Shown: positions 16,123 through 25,600, counted from the stretch's first letter. The stretch is 64,000 nt of DNA from JACPAP01 sp035287045 (GCA_035287045.1 DATECF010000024.1:9758-73757), one strand, 5' to 3'. Made by a program: numbers and translations. Notes: generated from the letters alone by a model not told the origin.

Positions 16123-18048
16123 TTACGCAGTTTCTTGACCGCCTTCGAAGAATACACGCAGCCACGACTCCAGACCAATCAGATCCGTGAGCGCCCAGCT
16201 GGCGACGCACTCCGGCCCTTCGAGCCGCGGGGCCAACCGGTTCAACTCTGTCAGGACCCGCTCCCGGTCCACGTACCCCCGGGCCGCCGACCGGGGCGCG
16301 TCGGCGAACAGCGCGCGGGCCGACGCCAGGTCCCGGGCGGCGCCCTGGTTGACGGGCTCGGAGTAGTCCGCCTTCCATCGTCGCCGCCGAATGGCCTCCG
16401 GGAGCACCCCGGCAAGGCCTTCGCGCAGCAACGCGCGCGGGACGCCGCCCGCGGCCTGAATGTCTCCGGGCACGGCCATGAGGAACTGGATCAGGTCCCG
16501 GTCCAGAAACGGTGCCGCGTAATCCAGGCCGTGCAGCGCAGCGATCTTGTCGTTCCACTCCATGCACTGCACGCTGTACTTCATTCGCGTCTCCAGATAG
16601 AGGGACCGCGCATGCGCCCCACGGAGGTGACCGCCGATCGCAGCGGGCCGGTTCGCGCCGTGCAGCACGCGCGCCTGAAACCCAGGTGCCAACCACCCGC
16701 GCCCAGCGCCACGGCGTGACACGCGACCCCGGACCCACTTGAGCAGCGGCAGGAACATCACCGGCACGTGGTGGCGCACCAGGTCGAACGCCGCCTGTTT
16801 CCGGAGGTTGCGCGCTTCGTCCGGCTCGAACCACTGGTCGAAGGCTGCCAGGTGCTGCCGTGCCGTCCGCCAGGCGAGTCTCCCGATCAGATCCACCAGA
16901 TAGGCCGTGCCGTGGAGCACTTGATCGCCCCAGTGCCCGGTCAGATATCGCCGGGCGCCGCGGTGCGCCGCCGCCTGTTGGATCGCGTGGGTGATCTGCC
17001 AGAGCGAGTCCAGCAAGGGGGCCTCGCTGTGGCGGGCCTGAAGCTCCGCGCCTTCCATCAGGCCTAGCAACGGCGCGGCCGCGATGCGCTCGATGGACAC
17101 ATCGTAGGAGCGCTCGATCTCGTCCAGATAGCGGCGCTCGTCCGATGTACTTCCCTCCGGGCCGATGTACGAGAACCCCAACATCGCCGGCCAGGATGCG
17201 GGGCCCGCACGTCGCTCCGTCTCAGCCTGACAAAGGATGGACGATGAATCGAGCCCGCCGCTCACCGATACCGCCACCGGATAGGCGCTCCGCGCGCGTC
17301 GCCGCACGGCCTGGGCGAACCGCTCGCGAAAGGCCTCGGCGTATTCCCCGAACGTCCCAAGACGCACCGTGGCGTTCCCGTCGAAATCCCAATACCGCCG
17401 CGGTCGGTCCACTCCCCGGGAGGTGACGCGCAGGATGTGGGCGGGCGGCAGCGCCCGTACGTTTGTGAAGCAGGTGACTTCCAGCAGCCCTGCGGGGCGC
17501 CGGCCGAGCAGCAGGTAGTCCGCCACGCCGTCGTCGTTCGGCGAGCTGCGGATGGCGGGGTGGGCGAGGAGGGCTTTGATCTCGCTGGCGAAGGCCACCA
17601 CGCCGTCGCCCTGATAGTAGTACAGCGGCTTGAGGCCGATGGCATCGCGCACCAGCCACAGCGACACCTGGGCGGGGTCGTACAATCCCAGCGCAAAGTC
17701 GCCGACCAACCGCTCCAGCGCGGACGGGCCCCACGCCTCGTAGGCCCAGAGGACCAAGGCCGCGTCGCTCGCGGTCCGTGGCGCGTCGAGTCGGGCGAGC
17801 AGCTCATCGCGATTGTCCACGCGCCCGTCCAGCGCCAGCGCCGCGCCGCTGGGACCAACCAATGGCTGCCGCTCGCCCACTTCCTCCGGCGTCACCCAAA
17901 GGTGCCGGTGCGCCAGCCCCAGCGAGCCTGTGATCACCAGGCGATCGCCATCCGGGCCCCGGTGGCGAAGGGCCTCGCTCATGGTCGCCAGCGTGGCGCG
18001 ATCCACGGGCCGGCCGTTCAGGTTCCACAGCCCGACGATGCCGCTCAT
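16123..18048 (-). CDS. Lasso peptide cyclase (asparagine synthetase B-like)
   Basis: 641 residues with the two-domain plan of asparagine synthetase B: a glutaminase-like half (HRGPDGD, then the conserved VGDFALGLYD) and an ATP-pyrophosphatase half (SVSGGLDSSS at about residue 250, the PP-loop). Residue 2 is Ser, not the Cys nucleophile essential for glutamine hydrolysis, as expected of lasso cyclases (McjC/LasC type), which adenylate the Asp/Glu side chain and let the core N-terminus attack it. It starts only 21 bp from the divergent leader-binding gene and ends 13 bp before the precursor, so it heads the minus arm. A plain asparagine synthetase is ruled out by Cys2 loss and context. Confidence 0.9.
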   Translation of the reverse strand: MSGIVGLWNLNGRPVDRATLATMSEALRHRGPDGDRLVITGSLGLAHRHLWVTPEEVGERQPLVGPSGAALALDGRVDNRDELLARLDAPRTASDAALVLWAYEAWGPSALERLVGDFALGLYDPAQVSLWLVRDAIGLKPLYYYQGDGVVAFASEIKALLAHPAIRSSPNDDGVADYLLLGRRPAGLLEVTCFTNVRALPPAHILRVTSRGVDRPRRYWDFDGNATVRLGTFGEYAEAFRERFAQAVRRRARSAYPVAVSVSGGLDSSSILCQAETERRAGPASWPAMLGFSYIGPEGSTSDERRYLDEIERSYDVSIERIAAAPLLGLMEGAELQARHSEAPLLDSLWQITHAIQQAAAHRGARRYLTGHWGDQVLHGTAYLVDLIGRLAWRTARQHLAAFDQWFEPDEARNLRKQAAFDLVRHHVPVMFLPLLKWVRGRVSRRGAGRGWLAPGFQARVLHGANRPAAIGGHLRGAHARSLYLETRMKYSVQCMEWNDKIAALHGLDYAAPFLDRDLIQFLMAVPGDIQAAGGVPRALLREGLAGVLPEAIRRRRWKADYSEPVNQGAARDLASARALFADAPRSAARGYVDRERVLTELNRLAPRLEGPECVASWALTDLIGLESWLRVFFEGGQETA

Positions 18049-18069
18049 GGGTAGATTGCCAGTGTGCCG

Positions 18070-18360
18070 ATGGATCCTTCGACGACGTTCGTCGCAGCGG
18101 GCGAACTGCTCTCGGGCGAGTTTGACGCGGAAACCGTGATCCTCGACCTCCGTACCGGCGTATACTACGGGCTCGAAGAAGCGGGCGCCAGAATCTGGCG
18201 GCTCCTGAAATCGCCCACGTCGCTGGCCGCGCTGCGCGACGCGCTGGTCCAGGAATACGACGTGGAGCCGAGGCGCTGCGAGCGCGACCTCCGGGAGCTA
18301 CTGCACCAGCTGGTGGAGCGGGGTTTGGTCCGCGTGGCCGATGATCGCCCTGTGGCGTAA
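18070..18360 (+). CDS. PqqD-like RiPP recognition protein (lasso B1)
   Basis: 96 residues from the ATG at 18070; a GTG at 18064 is possible. It has the PqqD/RRE winged-helix pattern: TVILDLRTGVYYGLEEAGARIW, split here as TVILDLRTGVYYGL and EEAGARIWRLL, then a helical part with LVQEYDVEPRRCERDLRELL. These small proteins grip the precursor leader (the YxxP region) and present it to the peptidase and cyclase. The stop lies 20 bp inside the next gene, so expression is coupled. It runs divergently from the cyclase gene, with no room for two ordinary promoters between them. Confidence 0.9.
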   Translation: MDPSTTFVAAGELLSGEFDAETVILDLRTGVYYGLEEAGARIWRLLKSPTSLAALRDALVQEYDVEPRRCERDLRELLHQLVERGLVRVADDRPVA

Positions 18361-18775
18361 GGTGCGGCGGGCCGCGCCGCAGGAGCGGGCCCTCGCCCTG
18401 GAGGCGCTGGCAACGCTGGTGGCAGCCCGCCTGGCCGTGTGGCTGCTGCCGTTCGCCACCGCGAGGCGCCTGCTGGAGAGATACGCCCGCTTCTCGCGCG
18501 CCGCGCCGCGCACCTCCGAGCGCGTGGCCTGGGCCGTCGCGGCCGCGGCCCGCCGCCTCCCGGCTCCGTTCCGTGACTGCCTCCCACAGGCCCTGGCCGC
18601 CGAGACCATGTTGAAACGCCACGGAGCGCCCGCCGAGCTGGTGATCGGCGCGCGACCGGCCCCTGCCGGTGGACGGATCGAGGCACACGCGTGGGTGCTG
18701 AGCGGCGAGCGCGTGGTCGTGGGGTGGCTGGATGACCTCCCCTCGTTCGTGCCGCTGGCCGGGTCAGGTCCATGA
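18341..18775 (+). CDS. Transglutaminase-like lasso leader peptidase (B2)
   Basis: 144 residues of the transglutaminase-core-3 family. The N-terminal half is helical and hydrophobic (LVAARLAVWLLPFATARRLL). The catalytic Cys is in FRDCLPQALAAETML and the His in IEAHAWVLSG; an Asp (VGWLDD) completes the probable triad. This enzyme cuts the leader from the precursor once the PqqD-like protein has bound it, freeing Ala1 for ring closure. It overlaps the upstream gene by 20 bp and shares ATGA with the downstream nucleotidyltransferase. Length is typical for stand-alone B2 proteins. Confidence 0.9.
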   Translation: MIALWRKVRRAAPQERALALEALATLVAARLAVWLLPFATARRLLERYARFSRAAPRTSERVAWAVAAAARRLPAPFRDCLPQALAAETMLKRHGAPAELVIGARPAPAGGRIEAHAWVLSGERVVVGWLDDLPSFVPLAGSGP

Positions 18776-19893
18776 TCCTGGACACGCTGGCCGCGCTCCT
18801 CCGACGAGCGTCCATGACCTGGGACCGGGTCGCGTGCGAGCCCCACACGTTCCTTGACGCCTGCCGTGAAGAAGAGGTCTCCGGCCTCCTCTACCATCAT
18901 CTGCGGGGCGCCCCGGCGTTCGCCACGTGGCCCCGTACCGTGCGCGAAACGCTGGCGGACGCGAGCCGGGCCGCGGTGGCGCGAGAGCTGCTAGTGCAGA
19001 GGGAAGTCCGGCGCGTGTTGGACGCCCTGGGCGCCCACGACGTCCACCCCGTGCTGCTCAAGGGCACGGCGCTGGCCTACACCGTGTATCCCCATCCCAG
19101 CCTGCGGCCCCGATCCGACACGGACCTGCTGGTTCGCCAGACGGACACGGAGGCCGTCAGAGCATCGCTGGCCGCACTTGGCTATACGCCGTCCCTCCTG
19201 TGCGACGGAGAGTGGCTGTTCCGCCAGTTCGAATGGGCCCGGGAGGACGAATTCGGGGTCTCGCACGCGCTGGACGTCCACTGGGCCATCAGCACCCAGG
19301 CGGCGTTCACGGAGGTCCTCACCTACGACGAGCTGGCGGCGCGTGCCGTTGAGGCCCCGGCGTTGGGAGCGAGCGCCCGGGTTCCCGCGACGGTGGACGC
19401 GCTGCTCCTCGCCCTGATCCATCCGGTGATGCACCACCAGAACCAGCGGCGACTCCTATGGGCCTACGATGTCCACCTGCTGGCTGAGACCCTGGATGCT
19501 CGCGCCTTCCAGGAATTCGCGGCTTGGGCGACGGACAAGCGGGTCGCCGCGGTCTGCGCTCAGGGACTGCGCGCGGCGCGGGCCTGGTTCGGTACCGAGA
19601 TTCCGAGCGGCGTGCTCCAGCGGCTGGATGGGGCGCCGCCCGGGGAACAGCCCACGGCGGCCTATCTGGCGGTGGAGCGGTCCTGGGCACGTGAAACGGT
19701 GGCCAATCTCCGCGGGCTGGCGCGCTGGCAAGACCGGCTGCGACTGCTGCGCGAGATCGCGCTTCCCTCCCCGGCGTACATGCGGCAGGCCTACGGCCTG
19801 GACGGCTCGGGCCCGGGCCTGGTGTTGCTGCCCGCGCTGTACCTGCACCGAGGCATGCGAGGCATGTGGCGGGTGATCAGCGGCCGGAAATAA
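18772..19893 (+). CDS. Lasso-cluster nucleotidyltransferase (NTP_transf_5-like)
   Basis: 373 residues; the ATG overlaps the peptidase stop by 4 bp. The polymerase-beta-like nucleotidyltransferase core is visible at about residues 75-125: VLLKGTALAYTVYP, then LRPRSDTDLLV, whose aspartates are the expected metal ligands, and HALDVHWAIS further on. In the pseudomycoidin cluster a protein of this type works with the kinase to modify the lasso peptide further, adding extra phosphate or nucleotidyl-derived groups; the same role here is inference from context. It is the last gene of the plus arm. No dedicated ABC transporter or isopeptidase is found near the cluster. Confidence 0.82.
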   Translation: MILDTLAALLRRASMTWDRVACEPHTFLDACREEEVSGLLYHHLRGAPAFATWPRTVRETLADASRAAVARELLVQREVRRVLDALGAHDVHPVLLKGTALAYTVYPHPSLRPRSDTDLLVRQTDTEAVRASLAALGYTPSLLCDGEWLFRQFEWAREDEFGVSHALDVHWAISTQAAFTEVLTYDELAARAVEAPALGASARVPATVDALLLALIHPVMHHQNQRRLLWAYDVHLLAETLDARAFQEFAAWATDKRVAAVCAQGLRAARAWFGTEIPSGVLQRLDGAPPGEQPTAAYLAVERSWARETVANLRGLARWQDRLRLLREIALPSPAYMRQAYGLDGSGPGLVLLPALYLHRGMRGMWRVISGRK

Positions 19894-19925
19894 CCCGCGA
19901 CCGCTTGAAGCCTTCAGGAACCCGC

Positions 19926-19953
19926 TTGACGGCGGAAGTCTCCGGAGTGTACC
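19926..19953 (+). promoter_or_regulatory. Promoter 1 of the twin plug-like genes
   Basis: -35 TTGACG (19926-19931), 16-bp spacer, -10 TGTACC (19948-19953). The -10 ends 8 nt before the ATG, so the mRNA would be leaderless or nearly so. The same arrangement and many of the same bases recur at 20637-20664. Confidence 0.6.
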
Positions 19954-19961
19954 GTGCCTGC

Positions 19962-20597
19962 ATGCGCGGGCATTTTGCCGCGGTGGTGGTTCTCACCGCC
20001 GGCCCGGTGGCGGCGACGGCACAGGAAACCGCAAAGCCGCCTCACGCTTCGTTGCTGCGGGTCGCGGCTCACGCGGCTGGCGGCGCGCTGGTTGGCGCCT
20101 GGGGCGGCTACATGACCTCCCAGGTCACCTGGAGCGACTGGCAGAACCGCGAGGGCCGAGGTGCTCAGCGTATTCGCTTTTCGGTGACCGGTGCCGCGCT
20201 GGGGCTGATCGCTGGTGTCATCATCGGCCGCAGCGGCGGGGGGGATGCGGCCCCCGAACGACGGCACGTCGCGCTCGCCGACGACACGCGGCCCATTACG
20301 GCGGAAGAGATCCGGTACTTCCCGGGCCGAACGGTCGCGGAGCTGCTACGGGCGCTGCGGCCACAGTGGCTTCGCCGGCGCGGCCCGAGCACGTTCCGCC
20401 CCGATGCCGACCCGCTCACGCCTGCCGGTATACGGGTGTACCTGGAAGGCGGGCTCCTTGGCGGCCTCGAGGTGCTGGACCAGGTCCCCATCGAGACGAT
20501 TACCGGAGCGGCTTTTCTCGACGCGGCCCGTGCCACCATGCGGTGGGGTGCCGGCCACCCGGACGGGGCGATCCTGCTCACCACGGACGCGCCGTGA
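19962..20597 (+). CDS. Exported small protein with TonB-plug-like C-terminus (first of a pair)
   Basis: 211 residues from the ATG at 19962. The N-terminus is a signal peptide (MRGHFAAVVVLTAGPVAATA). A glycine-rich hydrophobic hairpin follows (AAGGALVGAWGGYM, then VTGAALGLIAGVIIG), possibly a two-helix membrane anchor or glycine zipper. The last about 75 residues resemble a stand-alone TonB-receptor plug segment: TVAELLRALRPQWL, GIRVYLEGG, and PIETITGAAFLDAARATMRW with a closing DGAILLTT, like the DGVxx..DIESIEVLKGPAAALYG..NGVIxITT signature. No barrel follows. It lies right after the lasso cluster but has its own promoter. Function unknown. Confidence 0.7.
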   Translation: MRGHFAAVVVLTAGPVAATAQETAKPPHASLLRVAAHAAGGALVGAWGGYMTSQVTWSDWQNREGRGAQRIRFSVTGAALGLIAGVIIGRSGGGDAAPERRHVALADDTRPITAEEIRYFPGRTVAELLRALRPQWLRRRGPSTFRPDADPLTPAGIRVYLEGGLLGGLEVLDQVPIETITGAAFLDAARATMRWGAGHPDGAILLTTDAP

Positions 20598-20636
20598 CCC
20601 CGGGTCCCAAACGGCGGTGCCAATCATGAAGGTCGC

Positions 20637-20664
20637 TTGACGGCGAGAGCTGCCGCGGTGTACT
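20637..20664 (+). promoter_or_regulatory. Promoter 2 of the twin plug-like genes
   Basis: -35 TTGACG (20637-20642), 16-bp spacer, -10 TGTACT (20659-20664). It aligns with promoter 1 over about 33 bases, including CGCTTGACGGCG at the front and GTGTAC at the -10, implying duplication or a shared regulator. The leader is about 24 nt. Confidence 0.6.
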
Positions 20665-20693
20665 GTGACCGGCGAGCCTAGAAAGCGACCCCC

Positions 20694-21140
20694 ATGAAGA
20701 CCCGCCGCCTGCCCTCCCTGATTCTCCCAGGCGCGTTGCTGACCTCACTCGCCTGCGCCTCCCACCAACGAGCGACTAACGACCAATTCGAGGACGGTGT
20801 TTCGTTTCAGAAAGGCGCCGTGTTCCTGACCGGCTCGGCGCTGGGAGATGGCCCCGGGTCGCTGCTGGGCACCATGATGGGGAAGGTGCCCAACTTTCGC
20901 GTGCAGCGTCATGGGAACGAGTGCCCGCAGATCACGCTCCGGAGCAACGTGACATTCATGGGTGTGGTGAACCCCCACGTCTACGTCGACGGCACCCGGG
21001 CCACCGACACCTGCGTCCTCGATGCGCTGCGACGGGAGGACGTGGAGCGCGTGGAAGTGTACCCGCAGGGCTTCACCACCCGGCCGGGCTACGGCACCCA
21101 CGCGCACGGACTGATCCTGGTATTCATGCGTTCAGCGTAG
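20694..21140 (+). CDS. Lipoprotein with isolated TonB-plug-like domain (second of a pair)
   Basis: 148 residues. The signal peptide ends in a lipobox (LTSLAC). The mature part contains GTMMGKVPNFRV and then VNPHVYVDGTRATDTCVLD, ALRREDVERVEVYPQ and GYGTHAHGLILVFM, closely following the TonB-receptor plug signature (VDGV...D..DIE.IEVLKG....YG..A.GVI.I). Two cysteines (in NECPQI and DTCVLD) could form a disulfide. It lacks any beta-barrel, so it cannot be a receptor itself; it might cap, gate or titrate one, or bind a ligand at the membrane. It ends 34 bp before a strong bidirectional terminator facing SusD. Confidence 0.7.
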   Translation: MKTRRLPSLILPGALLTSLACASHQRATNDQFEDGVSFQKGAVFLTGSALGDGPGSLLGTMMGKVPNFRVQRHGNECPQITLRSNVTFMGVVNPHVYVDGTRATDTCVLDALRREDVERVEVYPQGFTTRPGYGTHAHGLILVFMRSA

Positions 21141-21174
21141 TCGGGGCGTCGCATCGAGGCCGGCCGCCACGTAC

Positions 21175-21206
21175 AACGCCCCCCGGGGTGCTCTCCGGGG
21201 GGCGTT
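21175..21206. terminator. Bidirectional terminator between plug-like gene and susD
   Basis: Perfect 12-bp stem AACGCCCCCCGG (21175-21186) with CCGGGGGGCGTT (21195-21206), 8-nt loop. The plus strand continues GTTGTTC and the minus strand continues TTGTACG. It sits between convergent genes. Confidence 0.7.
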
Positions 21207-21234
21207 GTTCGTGCGGTTGGTCCGGCGGGCGACG

Positions 21235-22677
21235 CTACTGCACGTCCCACCAGACTCGCGTCAGGAGGCTGAGTCCCCCTCCCTGACGTTGGACCGCGGC
21301 ATCCAGACTGGCCTTGTTCAACGATTGCTCCCCGGCGGGGTAAGAGAACCGCACCGGCGGACTCGGGTGCAGCCAATCGTTGGCGAACACCAGGTTCGGT
21401 ACACCGGTGCGCCGCTGGTTGGCCCACGCCTCGTTGCCGTTGACGTACAGCGAGATCCACTTCTGCAGGTGAATCTGGTCGATATTGCTGTACACCACGT
21501 TGGCCTGCGCCACGTAGGCGTTGATTTCCGCGTCCGTGGGGGCGTTGGCCGGTGACCAGGCGTCGTACTGGTTCATGTTCGCCCGGATGGCGTTCTCGTA
21601 CAGCGTGGCCGCGGTCCCCGCGATCCACCCGCGCTCCGCCGCCTCGGCCTGGAGGAACAGCACCTCCGAATAGGTCATGATCGCGGTGGGCGTCCCCTGG
21701 CCGTCCGCCCGCCAGAAGTTCCCGATCCTCGAGTAGTTCGCGATCGAGAGCGGGGGCACGGCCACGTTGTTCTGGAGCCCGCGGTATTGCCCATCCGCGG
21801 TGGCCGGTTCCGCGTAGAACTGCAGGCGCGGGTCGTTGAGGTACGCCAGGGTGTCGACCATCTTCCGGCTGATGCCGTAGTCGTCGCGAGTCTGCCAGTT
21901 CTCGTAGATGGGCGGGTCGTACGGCGGCCCGGCCCATTCGAGCATCGCGTTGTCCGCGTTGCTCTGGAACCCGCCGGCGTTGTACGCGGCCACGAACTCC
22001 GCCTGGGCGGTCGCGGCGGACACCTCGGACGTCCGCATAGCCAATCGCATGCGGAGCGAGTTGGCGAAACGGGCCCACCGGGTGAAGTCGTTGCCGTAGA
22101 GGATGTCGCCGGTGCCGAATCCGTCACCCGCCGGATCCAACTTGGCCACGGCGTCCTTCAGGGTCTGGATCATCCCGGCATAGACCGCCTGCTGGCTGTC
22201 GTAGGCCGGCGTGGTGTTCCCCTCATCCGCCTGGAGCGCCTCCGAGAAGGGGATGTCGCCCCACAGGTCGGTCATCTGGGAGTAGATCCAGGTCTGCCAG
22301 ATCTTTCCGACCGCCTCGACGTTGGGGAGTTGATCCTCCACCCCCTTGTCGATCACGTTCTGCACGTCCCGGAGCGACCCGGCGTAGTAGCTGTCCCAGA
22401 ACGCCTGCATGTTGCCCGGCCGCACGTTGCCACGCTCCTCGTCCGGGTATTGGATCTGCACCGTCTGCTGGGCCCAGATGCCGGTGTGACTCAGCAGCAT
22501 GAAGGACCCCCAGGTGTTCTCCGCGGCCGACCGGATGGACTGGGGCAGCAAGAACTCCGGCCCCACGTCGGTCGGCGCGTTGGGATTCTGGTTGACATCG
22601 GTAAGTGCCTCGCAGGCGCTGAGAGCCAGCACCAAGCCGGCCGCGAGGGCTCCACGGGTTCGCATGTATCGCTTCAT
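21235..22677 (-). CDS. SusD/RagB-type outer-membrane nutrient-binding lipoprotein
   Basis: 480 residues with a lipoprotein signal (lipobox ALSAC). The sequence has SusD-like traits: EALTDVNQNPNAPTDVGPEF after the anchor, aromatic-rich N-terminal TPR-like helices, ADEGNTTPAYDSQQAVY, the NSLRMRLAMR helix, and a C-terminal NEAWANQRRTGVPNL segment. Together these point to the SusD-like_2 subgroup. It forms the ligand-binding lid on the SusC barrel encoded 14 bp upstream in the same operon. The imported substrate (glycan or peptide) cannot be told, because no glycoside hydrolase or dedicated peptidase is in the operon. Confidence 0.92.
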   Translation of the reverse strand: MKRYMRTRGALAAGLVLALSACEALTDVNQNPNAPTDVGPEFLLPQSIRSAAENTWGSFMLLSHTGIWAQQTVQIQYPDEERGNVRPGNMQAFWDSYYAGSLRDVQNVIDKGVEDQLPNVEAVGKIWQTWIYSQMTDLWGDIPFSEALQADEGNTTPAYDSQQAVYAGMIQTLKDAVAKLDPAGDGFGTGDILYGNDFTRWARFANSLRMRLAMRTSEVSAATAQAEFVAAYNAGGFQSNADNAMLEWAGPPYDPPIYENWQTRDDYGISRKMVDTLAYLNDPRLQFYAEPATADGQYRGLQNNVAVPPLSIANYSRIGNFWRADGQGTPTAIMTYSEVLFLQAEAAERGWIAGTAATLYENAIRANMNQYDAWSPANAPTDAEINAYVAQANVVYSNIDQIHLQKWISLYVNGNEAWANQRRTGVPNLVFANDWLHPSPPVRFSYPAGEQSLNKASLDAAVQRQGGGLSLLTRVWWDVQ

Positions 22678-22690
22678 GTGGGCCTCCTCC

Positions 22691-25600
22691 TTATGGCCGG
22701 ATCGAGAGGGACATCCCGATGCTTCGAGCCGTCGGGATCTGTCCGAACTCGATACCCTGCACGTTGCTGGCGTCGAAGGCGGTCTCGGGATCGATGTTCT
22801 TGGTCTTCGACCACAACGCCAGGTTGCGCCCGATCAGCGCGATCTCACCGCCGGAGAATCCCAGCCGCTCCATGAACCCGGAGGGCAGCTGGTACGCGAG
22901 ACGGAGCTCCCGGAGCTTCAGGTAGCTCGCATCCACGATGCTGGCCTCATGGTTGCCGAAGTTGGCGTGGAAGTAGTCCATGGGGCAGGCGGTGACGTCG
23001 TTGGTGCCGTCTCCGTTCACCGAACCGTCCGGTAGCACGCCGTCCACCACGATGCCCGGGTCACACCAGTCGGTCTCTCGTCCGCGCAGCGTGGACTCGA
23101 GCACGCCGGAGTACTCACCGAACCAGTCGGTGGTGGAGAAAATGCTGCCACCCCACTGCCCGTCGAGCAGCACGCTCAGGTCCACCGGCCCGTAGGTGAA
23201 CCGGTTCTGAACGCCGCCCAGCCAATCGGGCTGGTATTGCCCCAACACCCGGCGCACCGGATCGATGCGTGGCAGGCCGTCGGCGTCCAGCATCCACCGG
23301 CCCTGCGAGTCCCGCAGGTAGCCGTTGCCGAACAGCGTACCATACGGGTGATACGTCACCTCGCCGGTGGTGGCATCGGTCTCCGGGCCCCGAGCCTCGA
23401 CGTCCAGGCTCCAGTAGCTGCCCAGCACCAGCGTCTTCAGGTCACCATAGAGCTGGCGGACCTGGCTGTTGTTCTTGCTCCAGTTCACCGTCATGTCCCA
23501 GCCAAACCCGCCGCGGCTTTGAATTGGCACCGTGCGGAACAGCAGTTCCAACCCGGAGTTTCTGACCTCACCGGCGTTCAACACCTGGTTGGTGAAGCCG
23601 CTGGTCGAGGAGATCTGCACGCCCAGGATCTGGTTCCGGGTGGACCGGTTGTAGTAGGTCAGCACCAGCCCGAGGCGCTCGTCGAAGAAGCCCAGGTCCG
23701 CGCCGGCCTCCCACGCGGTGGTCTCTTCCGGCTTCAGGTCGGCATTCGCCAGCTGATTCGGTACCGAGAACATCGGCACCTGGCCAAAGGCTTGCTGGGC
23801 GGTGAACACCGCCGCCAGTTGGTAGGGGTCGGTGTCGTTGCCCACGCGGGTCCAGCTCCCCCGCAGCTTCCCGGTGCTCAAGAAGTTGCTCTCCAGCCCC
23901 AGCGCGTCGCTGAACACGAAGGCGCCGGAGACCGAAGGATAGAAGTACGAGTTGGCACCGTCGGGCAGGGTGGAGGACCAGTCGTTGCGGCCGGTCAAGT
24001 CAACGTTCAGATACCCCTTGTAGTTGAGCGACAACGATCCGTAGAGACTGCGCGTCTTCTTCTGCTCGTCGTAGTCGGTCGGACTGGGAGTCACCGCCGC
24101 GTTGTCGATGGTGTAAATGCCGGGAGCGGTCAGCTTCGTCACCGTCATGTCCGCCCGCTGGTAGTTGTTCTCCCGGAGGTTGCCGCCGCCGCTCAGGTCC
24201 ACCGTGAAGTCCGGCGTGAGCTGCCGCGTGGCGGTCAACAGGAAGTCCGCGTTGGTCTCGGCGCGGTAGATGGTATTCTCGGTGAACCCGCCGTCGCCCG
24301 CGTCGTCCAGGCTGTTGAACTCGGTCACGGCCTTGCGGTGGTCCCGGTACCAGTCACGACCCACTCGGCCGGTGGCCGAGAGCCAGTTGGTCAGCTGGTA
24401 ACCCAGCTGCACGTGCCCCAACAAGCGATCCCGCTCGTCGGCGTTGGTGTTGACCAGCTGCTCCCAGAACGGGTTGTTGTGGTAGTTGTAGTTCCAGTTG
24501 TATTGGGCGTCCTTGGTGCAGGGCGTGGGCTCCGTGCCCGCGCACTGGTAGTTCCGGAGGGCCTCCATATCCACCTGGCGGCCGAACCAGATGAAGCTTT
24601 GCATCGGGTTGTCTTCGTCGTACCCGGTGCCGATCCGGTTTTTCCCTTCCGACTTGGTGTAGTTCAGCGACGCCTCAGACGAGAGGCGGTCCGTCATCTG
24701 GGCCCCGCCCTTGAGCGCCACGCTGACGCGCCCAATGGTATTGCCCGGGGCCATTCCCTCCACCGCGGTGTTGGTCAACGACAGCCGGACGTTGGAGCGG
24801 TCGCTCACCTGCGAGACGGCCGCGTTGGTGGTCCAGGTGCGCCCGGTCCGGAAAAAACTCCGGACGTTGTCCGGGTGGGCCACCCAGGGCTGCGCCGGGC
24901 CGGTGAACTGGTTGATGGGCCGGCCGTCCATCTTGGGACCCCAGCTCTCATCCACGAAATCCCAGGTCCCCGCGCCGGCGCCGTCCACCCAGTCGAACTC
25001 GCCGTTCACCCCCTGCCCGTAGGCATTCTGGTAACGGGGCAGCCGGAGCGGCGATTCCATGGTGAAGCTGGTGGACGCGCTGATCCCCAGCCCGCCGCCT
25101 CTGCCGCTGCGCGCCGACTTGGTGGTGATAACGATGGCGCCGTTGGAGGCCCGCGACCCGTACAAGGCGGCCGCGTTGGGGCCCTTCAGCACGCTGATGG
25201 ACTCGATGTTGGCGGGGTCAATGTCCTGCACCGCGTTGCCGTAGTCGATTCCGCCGTACCCCTGGTTCCGGATGTATTCCACGCCCGAGGCGGCGTTGTC
25301 CACCGGGATCCCGTCCACCACGAACAGGGGTTGGTTGTTCCCGGCGATGGAGCTGGAGCCGCGGATCACCACCCGGGAAGTGCCGCCGGTGGGTCCGGCG
25401 TCAGTCACGTGCACCCCCGCGATGGTCCCTTTGAGGGAATTGACCAGGTTCAGCTCGGGCACCTTCATCAGCTCCGAGCCCTCGATGTCCTGCACGGAAT
25501 AGCCCAGGTCGAGCTTCTCCCGGTGCATCCCCAGGGCCGTCACCACGATCCCCTCGAGCGCGATGGCCTGTCGCTCCATCAGGACGTCCACCCGGTCCGT

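Noticed and set aside
16110..16178. Longer 72-residue version of the lasso precursor starting inside the cyclase gene
   Set aside because: The extra 23 residues overlap the cyclase 3' end and are not leader-like; the ATG at 16109 has its own ribosome site and gives a normal-length leader.
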